The position numbers were made by a program, and so were the translations under genes. A stretch of DNA of 64,000 nucleotides from Euonymus europaeus (Eukaryota > Streptophyta > Magnoliopsida > Celastrales > Celastraceae), in the NCBI GenBank assembly GCA_963580455.1, contig OY756972.1, positions 14,709,001 through 14,773,000 of the forward strand, in the 5' to 3' direction. This document shows, in pieces, positions 26,401 to 37,382 of the stretch. The notes beneath the pieces are model-generated. The model did no database searches. It worked only from the letters and a program-made list of their open reading frames with translations, and had not been told where the DNA came from. The first letter of the stretch is position 1. The number at the start of each line of letters is the position of its first letter.

Positions 26401-29400
26401 TTTGGCATCGAAATAATCTAGGAAGCTTATACTCTAAAATTTGACATATAAGAACAATAAAAATTGTACACCGAGCAACTTTGATGGTCCGAAGTTGCTC
26501 AACTCTTTTTATGGAGGAGCTTTTAACGGTTTTCTCCATTTGTCATAGAAAGTTGGTGTTTTGACATCTAAATAATCTATGAAGCATATACTCATAAAAT
26601 TCGACATATAAGAACAATAAAAAGTGTACACCGAGCAACTTTGATGGTCCGAAGTTGCTCAACTCTCTCTATGTAGGAGCTTTTAACGGTTTGGTCCATT
26701 TGTCATAGAAAGTTGGTGTTTTGGAATCAAAATAATCTAGGAAGCTTATACTCGTAAAATTTGACATAGAAGAACAATAAAAAGTCTATCCCGAGCAACT
26801 TTCATAGTCCGAAGTTGGTCAACTCTCTCTATCGAGGAGCTCTTAACGGGTTTCTCCATTTGTCATAGAAAGTTGATGTTTTGGCATCGAAATAATCAAT
26901 GAAGCTTGAACTCGTAAAATTTGACATATAAGAACAATAAAATTTGTACACAGAGCAACTTTGATGGTCCGAAGTTGCTCAACTCTCTCAATGCAGGAGA
27001 TTTTAACGGTTTCGTCCATTTGTCATATAAAGTTGGTGTTTTGGCATCGAAATAATATATGAAGCTTATACTAATAAAATTTGACATATAAGAACAATAA
27101 AAAGTGTACACCGAGCAACTTTGATGGTCCGAACTTGCTCAACTCTCTCTATGGAGGAGCTTTTAACAGTTTTGTCCATTTGTCATAAAAAGTAGGTGTT
27201 TTGGCATTGAAATAATCTATGAAGCTTATACTCGTAAAATTTGACATAGAGGAACAATAAAAAGTCTATCCCGAGCAACTTTGATAGTCCGAAGTTGTTC
27301 AACTCTCTCAATGCAGGAGATTTTAGCGGTTTCGTCCGTTTGTTATATAAAGTTGGTGTTTTGTCATCGAAATAATCTAGGAAGCTTATACTCTTAAAAT
27401 TTTACATATAATAAGAATAAAAATTGTACACCGAGCGACCTTGATGGTCCGAAGTTGCTCAACTCTCTCTGTGGAGGAGCTTTTAACGGTTTTATCCATT
27501 TGTCATAGAAATTTGGTGTTTTGGCATCGAAATAATCTACGAAGCTTATACTCATAAAATTTAACATATAATAAGAATAAAAATTGTACACCGAGCAACT
27601 TTGATGTACCGAAGTTGCTCAACTCTCTCTCTGGAGGAGCTTTTAACGGTTTGGTCCATTTGTCATAGAAAGTTGGTGTTTTGGAATCAAAATAATCTAG
27701 GAAGCTTATACTCATAAAATTTGACATAAAACAACAATAAAAAGTCTATCCCGAGCAACTTTGGTAGTCCGAAGTTGCTCAACTCTCTTTATGGTGGAGC
27801 TTTTAACGGTTTCGTCCATTTGTCATAGGAAGTTGTTGTTTTGGCATCGAAATAATCCATGAAGCTTATACTCAAAAAATTTGACATATAAGAACAATAA
27901 AAATTGTACACCGAGCAACTTTGATGGTCCGAAGTTGCTCAACTCTTTTAATGGAGGAGCTTTTAACGGTTTTGTCCATTTGTCATAGAAAGGTTGTGTT
28001 TTGGCATCGAAATAATCTACGAAGCATATACTCATAAAATTCGACATATAAGAACAATAAAAAGTGTATACCGAGCAACTTTGATGGTCCGAAGTTGCTC
28101 AACTCTCTCTATGTAGGAGCTTTTAACGGTTTTGTCCATTTGTCATAGAAAGTTGGTGTTTTGGCATCCAAATAATCTAGGAAACTTATACTCATAAAAT
28201 TTGATATATAAGAACAATAAAAATTGTACACCGAGCAACTTTGATGGTCCGAAGTTGCTCAACTCTCTCTATGGAGAAGCTTTTAGCGGTTTTATCAATT
28301 TGTCATAGAAAGTTGGTGTTTTGGAATCAAAATAATCTTGGAAGCTTATACTCGTAAAATTTGACGTAGAAGAACAATAAAAATTCTATCCCGAGCAACT
28401 TTCATAGTCCGAAGTTGCTCAACTCTCTCTATGGAGAAGCTCTTAACGGGTTTCTCCAATTTTCATAGAAAGTTGATGTTTGGCATCGAAATAATCAATG
28501 AAGCTTATACTCTTAAAATTTTACATATAAGAACAATAAAAATTGTACACATAGAAACTTTGATGGTCCGAAGTTGCTCAACTCTCTCTATGGAGGAGAT
28601 TTTAACGGTTTCGTCCATTTATCATATAAAGTTGGTGTTTTGGCATCAAAATAATATATGAAGCTTATACTCATAAAATTCGACATATAAGAACAATAAA
28701 AAGTGTACACCAAGCAACTTTGATGGTTCGAAGTTGCTCAACTCTCTCTATGTAGGAGCTTTTAACGGTTTTGTCCATTTGTCATAGAAAGTTGGTGTTT
28801 TGGCATCCAAATAATCTAGGAAACTTATACTCGTAAAATTGACATATAAGAACAATAAAAATTGTACACCGAGCAACTTTGATGGTCCGAAGTTGCTCAA
28901 CTCTTTCTATGGAGGAGCTTTTAGCGGTTTTATCCATTTGTAATAGAAAGTTGGTGTTTTGGAATCAAAATAATCTAGGAAGCTTATACTCGTAAAATTT
29001 TTCATAGAAAAACAATAAAAAGTCTATCCCGAGCAACTTTCATAGTCCGAAGTTGATCAACTCTCTCTATGGAGGAGCGGGTTTCTTCATTTGTCATAGA
29101 AATCGGTGTTTTGGCATCGAAATAATCTATGAAGCTTAAACTCATAAAATTTGACATATAAGAACAATAAAAATTGTACACCGAGCAACTTTGATGGTCC
29201 AAAGTTGCTCAACTCTCTCAATGCAGGAGATTTTAACGGTTTCGTCCGTTTGTCATATAAAGTTGGTGTTTTGGCATCGAAATAATCTATGAAGCTTAAA
29301 CTCATAAAATTTGACATATAAGAACAATAAAAATTGTACACCGAGCAACTTTGATGGTCCGAAGTTGCTCAACTTTCTCAATGCAGGAGATTTTAACGGT

Positions 29401-30301
29401 TTCTTCATTTGTCATAGAAAGTCGGTGTTTTGGCATCGAAATAATATATGAAGCTTATACTAATAAAATTTGACACATAAGAACAATAAAAAGTGTACAA
29501 CGAGCAACTTTGATGGTCCGAACTTGCTCAACTCTCTCTATGGAGGAGCTTTTAACAGTTTTGTCCATTTGTCATAAAAAGTACGTGTTTTGGCATCGAA
29601 ATAATCTATGAAGCTTATACTCGTAAAATTTGACATAGAAGAACAATAAAAAGTCTATCCCGAGCAACTTTGATAGTCCGAAGTTGTTCAACTCTCTCAA
29701 TGCAGAAGATTTTAACGGTTTCGTCCATTTGTTATATAAAGTTGGTGTTTTGTCATCGAAATAATCTAGGAAGCTTATACTCTTAAAATTTTACATATAA
29801 TAAGAATAAAAATTGTACACCGAGCGACCTTGATGGTCCGAAGTTGCTCAACTCTTTCTATGGAGGAGCTTTTAACGGTTTTATCCATTTGTCATAGAAA
29901 GTTGATGTTTTGGCATCGAAATAATCTACGAAGCTTATACTCGTAAAAATTGACATATAATAAGAATAAAAATTGTACACCAGGCAACTTTGATGTTCCG
30001 AAGTTGCTCAACTCTCTCTATGGAGGAGCTTTTAACGGTTTGGTCCATTTGTCATAGAAAGTTGGTGTTTTGGAATCAAAATAATCTAGGAAGCTTATTC
30101 TCGTAAAATTTAACATAGAAGAACAATAAAATGTCTATCCAGAGCGACTTTGATAGTCCGAAGTTGCTCAACTCTCTCTATGGAAGAGCTTTTAACGGGT
30201 TTCCCCATTTGTCATAGAAAGTTGGTGTTTTGGCATCGAAATAATCTATGAAGCTTAAACTCGTAAAATTTGACATATAAGAACAATAAAAATTGTACAC
30301 C

Positions 30302-31582
30302 GAGCAACTTTGATGGTCTGAACTTGCTCAACTCTCTCTATGGAGGAGCTTTTAACGGTTTCGTCCATTTGTCACAGAAAGTTGGTGTTTTGGCATCGAA
30401 ATAATCTATGAAGCTTATACTCTTAAAATTTGACATATAAGAACAATAAAAATTGTACACCGAGCAACTTTCATGGTCCGAAGTTGCTCAACTCTCTCTA
30501 TGGAGGAGCTTTTAAAGGTTTTTGTCCATTTGTCATAGAAAGTTGGTGTTTTGGCATCGAAATAATCTATGAAGCTTATACTCATAAAATTCGACATATA
30601 AGAACAATAAAAAGTGTATACCGAGCAACTTTGATGGTCCGAAGTTGCTCAACTCTCTCTATGGAGGAGCTTTTAACGGTTTTGTCCAATTGTCATAGAA
30701 AGTTGGTGTTTTGGCATCGAAATAATCTACGAAGCTTATACTCGTAAAATTTTGACATAAAACAACAATAAAAAGTCTATCCCGAGCAACTTTGGTAGTC
30801 CGAAATTGCTCAACTCTCTTTATGGAGGAGCTTTTAACGGTTTCGTTCATTTGTCATAGAAAGTTGTTGTTTTGGCATCGAAATAATCCATGAAGCTTAC
30901 ACTCAAAAAAATTTGACATATAAGAACAATAAAAATTGTACACCGAGCAACTTTGATGGTCTGAACTTGCTCAACTCTCTCTATGGAGGAGCTTTTAACG
31001 GTTTCGTCCATTTGTCACAGAAAGTTGGTGTTTTGGCATCGAAATAATCTATGAAGCTTATACTCTTAAAATTTGACATATAAGAACAATAAAAATTGTA
31101 CACCGAGCAACTTTCATGGTCCGAAGTTGCTCAACTCTCTCTATGGAGGAGCTTTTAAAGGTTTTTGTCCATTTGTCATAGAAAGTTGGTGTTTTGGCAT
31201 CGAAATAATCTATGAAGCTTATACTCATAAAATTCGACATATAAGAACAATAAAAAGTGTATACCGAGCAACTTTGATGGTCCGAAGTTGCTCAACTCTC
31301 TCTATGGAGGAGCTTTTAACGGTTTTGTCCAATTGTCATAGAAAGTTGGTGTTTTGGCATCGAAATAATCTACGAAGCTTATACTCGTAAAATTTTGACA
31401 TAAAACAACAATAAAAAGTCTATCCCGAGCAACTTTGGTAGTCCGAAATTGCTCAACTCTCTTTATGGAGGAGCTTTTAACGGTTTCGTTCATTTGTCAT
31501 AGAAAGTTGTTGTTTTGGCATCGAAATAATCCATGAAGCTTACACTCAAAAAAATTTGACATATAAGAACAATAAAAATTGT
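30302..31582 (+). repeat. 643-bp tandem duplication (four monomers), copy 1 only
   Basis: The segment starting GAGCAACTTTGATGGTCTGA at 30302 restarts at 30945. The two copies appear identical, including an extra T in AAAGGTTTTTGTCC and an extra T in AAAATTTTGACATAAAAC. The matching region of the right unit (about 56700-57340) has a single copy. The near-identity argues for a very recent event. Confidence 0.85.
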
Positions 31583-34330
31583 ACACCGAGCAACTTTGAT
31601 GGTCCAAAGTTGCTCAACTCTTTTTATGGAGGAGCTTTTAACGGTTTTGTCCATTTGTCATAGGAAGTTGGTGTTTTGGCATCGAAATAATCTATGAAGC
31701 ATATACTCATAAAATTCGACATATAAGAACAATAAAAAGTGTACACCGAGCAACTTTGATGGTCCGAAGTTGCTCAACTCTCTCTATGTAGGAGCTTTTA
31801 ACGGTTTTGTCCATCTGTCATAGAAAGTTGGTGTTTTAGCATCCAAATAATCTAGGAAACTTATACTTATAAAATTTGACATATAAGAACAATAAAAATT
31901 GTACACCTTGCAACTTTGATGGTCCGAAGTTGCTCAACTCTCTCTATGGAGGAGCTTTTAGCGGTTTTATCCATTTGTCATAGAAAGTTGGTGTTTTGGA
32001 ATCAAAATAATCTAGGAAGCTTATACTCGTAAAATTTGACATAGAAGAACAATAAAAAGTCTATCCCGAGCAACTTTCATAGTCCGAAGTTGATCAACTC
32101 TCTCTATGGAGGAGCTTGTAACGGTTTGGTCCATTGGTCATAGAAAGTTGGTGTTTTGGAATCAAAATAATCTAGGAAGCTTATACTCGTAAAATTTGAC
32201 TTAGAAGAACAATAAAAAGACTATCCAGAGCGACTTTGATAGTCCGAAGTTGCTCAACTCTCTCTATGGAGGAGCTTTTAACGGGTTTCCCCATTTGTCA
32301 TAGAAAGTTGGTGTTTTGGCATCGAAATAATCTATGAAGCTTAAACTCGTAAAATTTGACATAAAAGAACAATAAAAATTGTACACCGAGCTACTTTGAT
32401 GGTCTGAACTTGCTCAACTCTCTCTATGTAGGAGCTTTTAACGGTTTTGTCCATTTGTCATAGAAAGTTGTTGTTTTGGCATCCAAATAATCTAGGAAAC
32501 TTATACTCATAAAATTTGACATATAAGAACAATAAAAATTGTACACCGAGCAACTTTGATGGTCCGAAGTTGCTCAACTCTCTCTATGGAGGAGCTTTTA
32601 GCGGTTTTATCCATTTGTCATAGAAAGTTGGTGTTTTGTAATCAAAATAATCTAGGAAGCTTATACTCGTAAAATTTGACATAGAAGAACAATAAAAAGT
32701 CTATCCCGAGCAACTTTCATAGTCCGAAGTTGATCAACTCTCTCTATGGAGGAGCTTTTAACGGGTTTCTTCATTTGTCATAGAAAGTTGGTGTTTTGGC
32801 ATCGAAATAATCTATGAAGCTTAAACTCCTAAAATTTGACATATAAGAACAATAAAAATTGTACACCGAGCAACTTTGATGGTCCGAACTTGCTCAACTC
32901 TCTCTATGGAGGAGCTTTTAACGGTTTCGTTCATTTGTCATAGAAAGTTGGTGTTTTGGCATCGAAATAATCTATGAAGCTTATACTCTTAAAATTTGAC
33001 ATATAAGAACAATAAAAATTGTACACCGAGCAACTTTCATGGTCTGAAGTTGCTCAACTCTCTTTATGTTGGAGCTTTTAACGGTTTTGTCCATTTGTCA
33101 TAGAAAGTTGGTGTTTTGGCATCCAAATAATCTAGGAAATTTATACTCATAAAATTTGACATATAAGAACAATAAAAATTGTACACCGAGCAACTTTGAT
33201 GGTCCGAAGTTGCTCTACTCTCTCAATGGAGGAGCTTTTAACGGTTTGGTCCATTTGTCATAGAAAGTTGGTGTTTTGGAATCGAAATAATCTAGGAAGC
33301 TTATACTGGTAAAATTTGACATAGAAGAACAATAAAAAGTCTATCCCGAGCAACTTTGATAGTCCGAAGTTGCTCAACTCTCTCTATGGAGGAGCTTTTA
33401 ACGGGTTTCTCCATTTTTCATAGAAAGTTGGTGTTTTGGCATCAAAATAATCTATGAAGTTTAAACTCGTAAAATTTTACATATAAGAACAATAAAAATT
33501 GTACACCGAGCAACTTTAATGGTCCGAAGTTGCTCAACTCTTTTTATGAAGGAGCTTTTAACGGTTTTGTCCATTTGTCATAGAAAGTTGGTGTTTTGGC
33601 ATCGAAATAATCTACGAAGCTTATACTCGTAAAATTTGACATAAAACAACAATAAAAAGTCTATCCCGAGCAACTTTGGTAGTCCGAAGTTGCTCAACTC
33701 TCTTTATGGAGGAGCTTTTAACGGTTTCATCCATTTGTCATAGAAAGTTCTTGTTTTGGTATCGAAATAATCCATGAAGCTTATACTCAAAAAATTTGAC
33801 ATATAAGAACAATAAAAATTGTACACCGAGCAACTTTGATGGTCCGAAGTTGCTCAACTCTTTTTAAGGAGGAGCTTTTAACGGTTTTGTCCATTTGTCA
33901 TAGAAAGTTGGTGTTTTGGCATCGAAATAATCTATGAAGCATATACTCATAAAATTCGACATATAAGAACAATAAGAAGTGTACACCGAGCAACTTTGAT
34001 GGTCCGAAGTTGCTCAACTCTCTCTATGTAGGAGCTTTTAACGGTTTTGTCCATCTGTCATAGAAAGTTGGTGTTTTAGCATCCAAATAATCTAGGAAAC
34101 TTATACTTATAAAATTTGACATATAAGAACAATAAAAATTGTACACCTTGCAACTTTGATGGTCCGAAGTTGCTCAACTCTCTCTATGGAGGAGCTTTTA
34201 GCGGTTTTATCCATTTGTCATAGAAAGTTGGTGTTTTGGAATCAAAATAATCTAGGAAGCTTATACTCGTAAAATTTGACATAGAAGAACAATAAAAAGT
34301 CTATCCCGAGCAACTTTCATAGTCCGAAGT

Positions 34331-34616
34331 TGTGAAATCCCGACCCAAAAATTTAGTTTTGAGTCGAGTAACGGATGATTTGTGAAGTACGGCATTATGG
34401 AAAAATAGTTTGGAACTTGGTTCGGTAAATGGGTCATAACTTTTGGTGTACATGTCCGTTTTGGGTCCGTAATATATCAAATCGAAGCTTAGACCGAGCC
34501 GGAAAATAAATTTGAGAAAAAACTGGGTTCTGTGAACAGTAATCCATCCGGACGGATAATTGAGCGTCCGGACGGATTTGCCTAGAATCAAGGCAGTGAG
34601 TTCTGTGAACAGTAAT
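34331..34616 (+). repeat. 286-bp inverted-repeat arm at one LTR end (pairs with 36179-36464)
   Basis: The arm pairs base for base, with no gaps, with 36179-36464; paired positions sum to 70795. By eye I count about six mismatches in 286 bp, roughly 98% identity. Similarity stops sharply at 34616/36179. This is far longer than the few-base inverted ends that LTRs normally have. Confidence 0.9.
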
Positions 34617-34822
34617 GGTTTTATGTCATATGGGTTTATGTAGTATATCCGTGCTAAATGGTTATATTCTCTCAACATAGATATACTACACAAACCCACA
34701 TGCATAGAGTATATCTCTAGCACTCTATCCTATCCAGGGCCATCCATGTCACGTCCCGCTCACCGATCATCATCACTGGTACCTGTACCAGTATCTCCTG
34801 TGAAAGGAAGAAAGTAAAGGAG

Positions 34823-34837
34823 TGAGCTAGAAGCTCA
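34823..34837. promoter_or_regulatory. Short palindrome in LTR (TGAGCT-AGA-AGCTCA)
   Basis: A 6-bp perfect inverted repeat with a 3-nt loop. On the element strand it reads TACTGAGCTTCTAGCTCACT. From memory, motifs of this form are common in LTRs of this clade, where they may mark transcript structure. The role here is inferred only. Copy 2 has it at 59459-59473. Confidence 0.4.
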
Positions 34838-35267
34838 GTAGGGTAAAGAAGTAAACATTGATATAGGCAAAACCGAAGGAAGTAATGCATCAATATGTAC
34901 CTACCACATGAACGTATACTCAACAATTTCACATCAACATTTACCCGGATCGACCCTTTCGGAGCATAACAACCACAATACCATTGCAACTCAATGTAAT
35001 ATTGCCCGGGAGCAAGCTCACCACAACCAACCACTCCTAGGATCATCCGGTTGCGTGAACCTATCACGCCCGCACCCAACAAGGCAAGTCACTCTCGACC
35101 CTACCCTTAGTGCGTTACCCCACATGGAGTTCACGTGACTTGGTGATAACAACCTTCACCTTGCCATCCTCCCATGTGGCTTTCAAGTAACTTAAGGGTT
35201 CCCGAGTCCATACCCGAGTCCCCCATGCATCTCTAATGCATTATGACATGTCATGCCGAATAGATAA

Positions 35268-35292
35268 GTATATATGAACATCCTATATATTT
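35268..35292 (-). promoter_or_regulatory. Possible TATA region of the LTR promoter
   Basis: Two AT-only stretches (ATATATAC and ATATATA on the minus strand) lie about 1.2 kb into the LTR, upstream of the palindrome in the element's transcription direction. This is position and composition only; I cannot place the U3/R border. Confidence 0.2.
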
Positions 35293-35978
35293 TACATAAC
35301 TACCATGATGCATGAACGGAAAATCACAACGTGACCGTAAATGACGGAACACAAAATCGGGTCATGCAACATTCAACATCAAACAATAATCCACACAAGG
35401 CTCGTTTCCCCTTAGAAGCAATTAAGGCGGAAACTCAAATAATGGCGACCAATGAAGAATCGAAACGCTATTTAGGCAACAATAACGAATTATAGAAACA
35501 AAGGTTGGAAATCCCCTACCTCGTGCCGAGCAATTTACCACAAATTTCACAATTACGTTCCTAGGGTTCCGATTTCCCAAACCTAACAATGTGGCGAAAC
35601 CGAACCCATTCACACATCAATAAACAACCAACAACTCATATAAACATCAAATTAAATCAATAATTTCGAAATCACTTACTTCTCTCTCTAGAAATTTCTT
35701 CCAAAATCCTCCAAACTCACTCCAAGCTCAACTCAACTCCAAAACACAAACCAATCTACATAAACATCCAAAATCAACCTATAAACAACATATCTAAAGC
35801 ATAGCACTCAACTCTTCAAGAATCTAGCAAATCTAGAAAAACCTAGAATTTACAAAAACTATGAAAAACTTACCAAATCTCCAAAATCAAGCTTGAATCT
35901 TCCTTCCCAAGCTTCAATGGTCACCAATCTTCAATCCCCAAGCCAAACTCTTGCTAAAACCACTTTCTCTTTCTTCTT

Positions 35979-36002
35979 CTCTCTCTCTCTCTCTCTCTCT
36001 CT
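35979..36002 (+). repeat. (TC)n microsatellite in the LTR
   Basis: About 12 TC dinucleotides, preceded by TTCTTCT. The same tract, at the same length, is in copy 2 at about 60615-60638. Confidence 0.9.
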
Positions 36003-36071
36003 ATCGGGCTTCTCCAAGAATTTTATGCAGAAAATGTCAATTTCTGGGCTTAATATCTGATTTTCCCGACA

Positions 36072-36271
36072 GCCGTCCGGACGCCCTAAGTGGCCGTCCG
36101 GACGGATTACTGTTCCCGTAACCCACTGCCCTTGCTCTAGGCAAATCCGTCCGGACGCCCAATTATCCGTCCGGACGGATTACTGTTCACAGAACTCACT
36201 GCCTTGATTCTAGGCAAATCCGTCCGGACGCTCAATTATCCGTCCGGACAGATTACTGTTCACAGAACCCA
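36072..36271 (+). repeat. 73-bp tandem repeat with CCGTCCGGACGG palindromes (about 2.7 copies)
   Basis: Units start at 36072, 36145 and 36218, exactly 73 bp apart. Each contains two CGTCCGGACG-type palindromes, then ATTACTGTTC, an ACTGCC-to-TAGGCAA segment and the next unit. The third unit is cut where the inverted-repeat arm continues into other sequence. One inverted unit is present in the opposite arm near 34534-34616. Confidence 0.88.
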
Positions 36272-36464
36272 GTTTTTTCTCAAATTTATTTTCCGGCTCG
36301 ATCTAAGCTTCGATTTGATATATTACGGGCCCAAAACGGACATGTACACCAAAAGTTATGACCCATTTACCGAACCAAGTTCAAAACTATTTTTCCAAAA
36401 TGCCGTACTTCACAAATCATCCGTTACTCGACTCAAAACTAAATTTTTGGGTCGGGATTTCACA
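36179..36464 (-). repeat. 286-bp inverted-repeat arm at the other LTR end (pairs with 34331-34616)
   Basis: Mate of the arm at 34331-34616; see that entry for mismatches. This arm overlaps the second and third 73-bp repeat units and finishes with the LTR terminus next to the polypurine tract. Confidence 0.9.
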
Positions 36465-37382
36465 TCCTCCCCCCCTTAATAAAATTTCGTCCCGAAATTT
36501 AACTACACACGTACCTGAATCTCCGAACAACTCCGGGTACTTCTCCTTCATTCTGGATTCCAACTCCCAAGTTGCTTCTTCAACTCCGTGATACATCCAC
36601 ATCACTTTTACTAATGGAATCACACTCGACCTCGTGACCTTGTTCTGTCGGTCTAGAATTTTTATCGGTTGAAGAGTGTAACTCCCATCTTCTTCAACCT
36701 CCAATGTAGTCCAATCTATCACATGCGACGGATCCGGCTCATATTTCCGAAGCATTGATATATGGAATACATTGTGAACCTTCTCAAGCTTCGGTGGAAG
36801 TGCCAAACGGTACGCCACCGGTCCCACCGCCTCAAGAATCTCAAATGGCCCCACAAATCTCGGTGCCAACTTCCCATGCTTGCTATACCTCTGAATTCCA
36901 TGTCTCGGACTAACCTTCAAGAAAACCTTATCGCCTACCGCAAACTCCAAAGGTCTCCTCCTCCGGTCAGCATAAGACTTCTGTCGGCTCTGTGCGGTGA
37001 TCAACCGCTTTCGTATCTCATTAACTCTCTCTCGTGCTTCTTTGACCATCTCCGGTCCTGACACAACTTTCTCACCAACCTCTGCCCAACACAAAGGCGA
37101 CCTACAAGGCCTCCCGTAGAGTGCCTCGTAAGGTGCCATTCCGATACTACTTTGGAAAGAGTTGTTATACACAAACTCCGCCAAATGTAAGTACCGATCC
37201 CAACTTCCTCCTAAATCAACTACACATGCCCGTAGCATATCCTCCAAAAACTGTATGGTTCTCTCACTCTGTCCATCACTCTGAGGATGATATGCTGTAG
37301 AGAAATCCAACTTTGTTCCCCAATGCCTCCTGTAAACTACTCCAGAATCTACCTGTGAACCTCGGGTCTCGGTCCGACACAA
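36417..37382 (-). pseudogene. pol: pol fragment: integrase C-terminal part and chromodomain (after frameshift)
   Basis: This frame carries the rest of integrase after the frameshift at 37318-37321. It includes the catalytic glutamate in the DGQSERT motif (codon at 37263-37265), the GPFEIL-type C-terminal domain and a chromodomain at about 36519-36709 with the typical ATWE motif. Chromodomains in these elements are thought to steer integration to heterochromatin. The first ~20 residues are out-of-frame reading and not part of the protein. The frame runs through the polypurine tract and stops 16 codons inside the LTR, at 36417-36419. It has no start of its own, so it is the tail of a broken pol gene. 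Confidence 0.9.
36465..36477 (-). other. Polypurine tract of retrotransposon copy 1
   Basis: AAGGGGGGGAGGA on the minus strand, directly before the LTR's TGTGAAATCC. This is the plus-strand primer site for reverse transcription in LTR retrotransposons. A palindromic AAATTTCG/CGAAATTT lies just upstream. Confidence 0.9.

Larger units (their letters stand above)
1..34330 (+). repeat. Satellite array 1: ~160-bp tandem repeat, about 214 monomers
   Basis: A continuous head-to-tail array with a period of 160 bp; for example, the block GAGCAACTT recurs at 72, 232 and 392. A representative monomer has 57 G+C in 160 bases. Landmarks in order are the dyad GAGCAACTT-N10-AAGTTGCTC, a CTCTATGGAGGAGC block, TTTAACGG, GTCCATTTGTCATAGAAAG, TTTTGGCATCGAAATAATCT, a HindIII site and an A-rich stretch ending in a variable GTGTACACC, TTGTACACC or GTCTATCCC. 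No gene, tRNA or rRNA is visible inside. The array ends abruptly where a retrotransposon starts at 34331. Array size, homogeneity and higher-order structure fit a centromeric, pericentromeric or other heterochromatic satellite; which one cannot be decided from sequence alone. I do not recognise the family by name. Confidence 0.97.
34331..36464 (-). repeat. 3' LTR of retrotransposon copy 1 (2,134 bp)
   Basis: The start on the element strand (36464) is TGTGAAATCCCGACCC, directly after the polypurine tract. The end (34331) is ...GGGTCGGGATTTCACA, giving canonical TG...CA termini. Copy 2 has the same length. I count about a dozen substitutions between the two LTRs. Open frames inside it are short and overlap LTR structure, so I do not call genes. 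The central part (34617-36071) holds only LTR sequence, a short palindrome and a TC microsatellite. Confidence 0.92.

Noticed and set aside
1461..34320. Dozens of 60-105 aa open frames in the satellite, often with a shared FYCSYMSNF...LYVKFYE-like protein pattern
   Set aside because: They are the 160-bp repeat read in successive frames (160 leaves remainder 1 on division by 3). They appear on both strands, begin and end with random monomer mutations and show no domain. The similarity between them is DNA repeat similarity.
1..34330. CRISPR-like regular repeats
   Set aside because: The whole 160-bp period is conserved with no unique spacers, and the sequence is a plant satellite.
1..34330. Firm assignment as a centromere
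   Set aside because: Dyads, higher-order repeats and a chromovirus are suggestive, but subtelomeric and other heterochromatic satellites can share them; CENH3 data are needed.
34301..35138. Open frames of 140, 121 and 76 codons in the LTR (also at 58937-59774)
   Set aside because: They overlap each other on both strands, the longest starts in satellite or crosses the LTR end, and one shares its sequence with the opposite LTR arm simply because the arms are inverted repeats.
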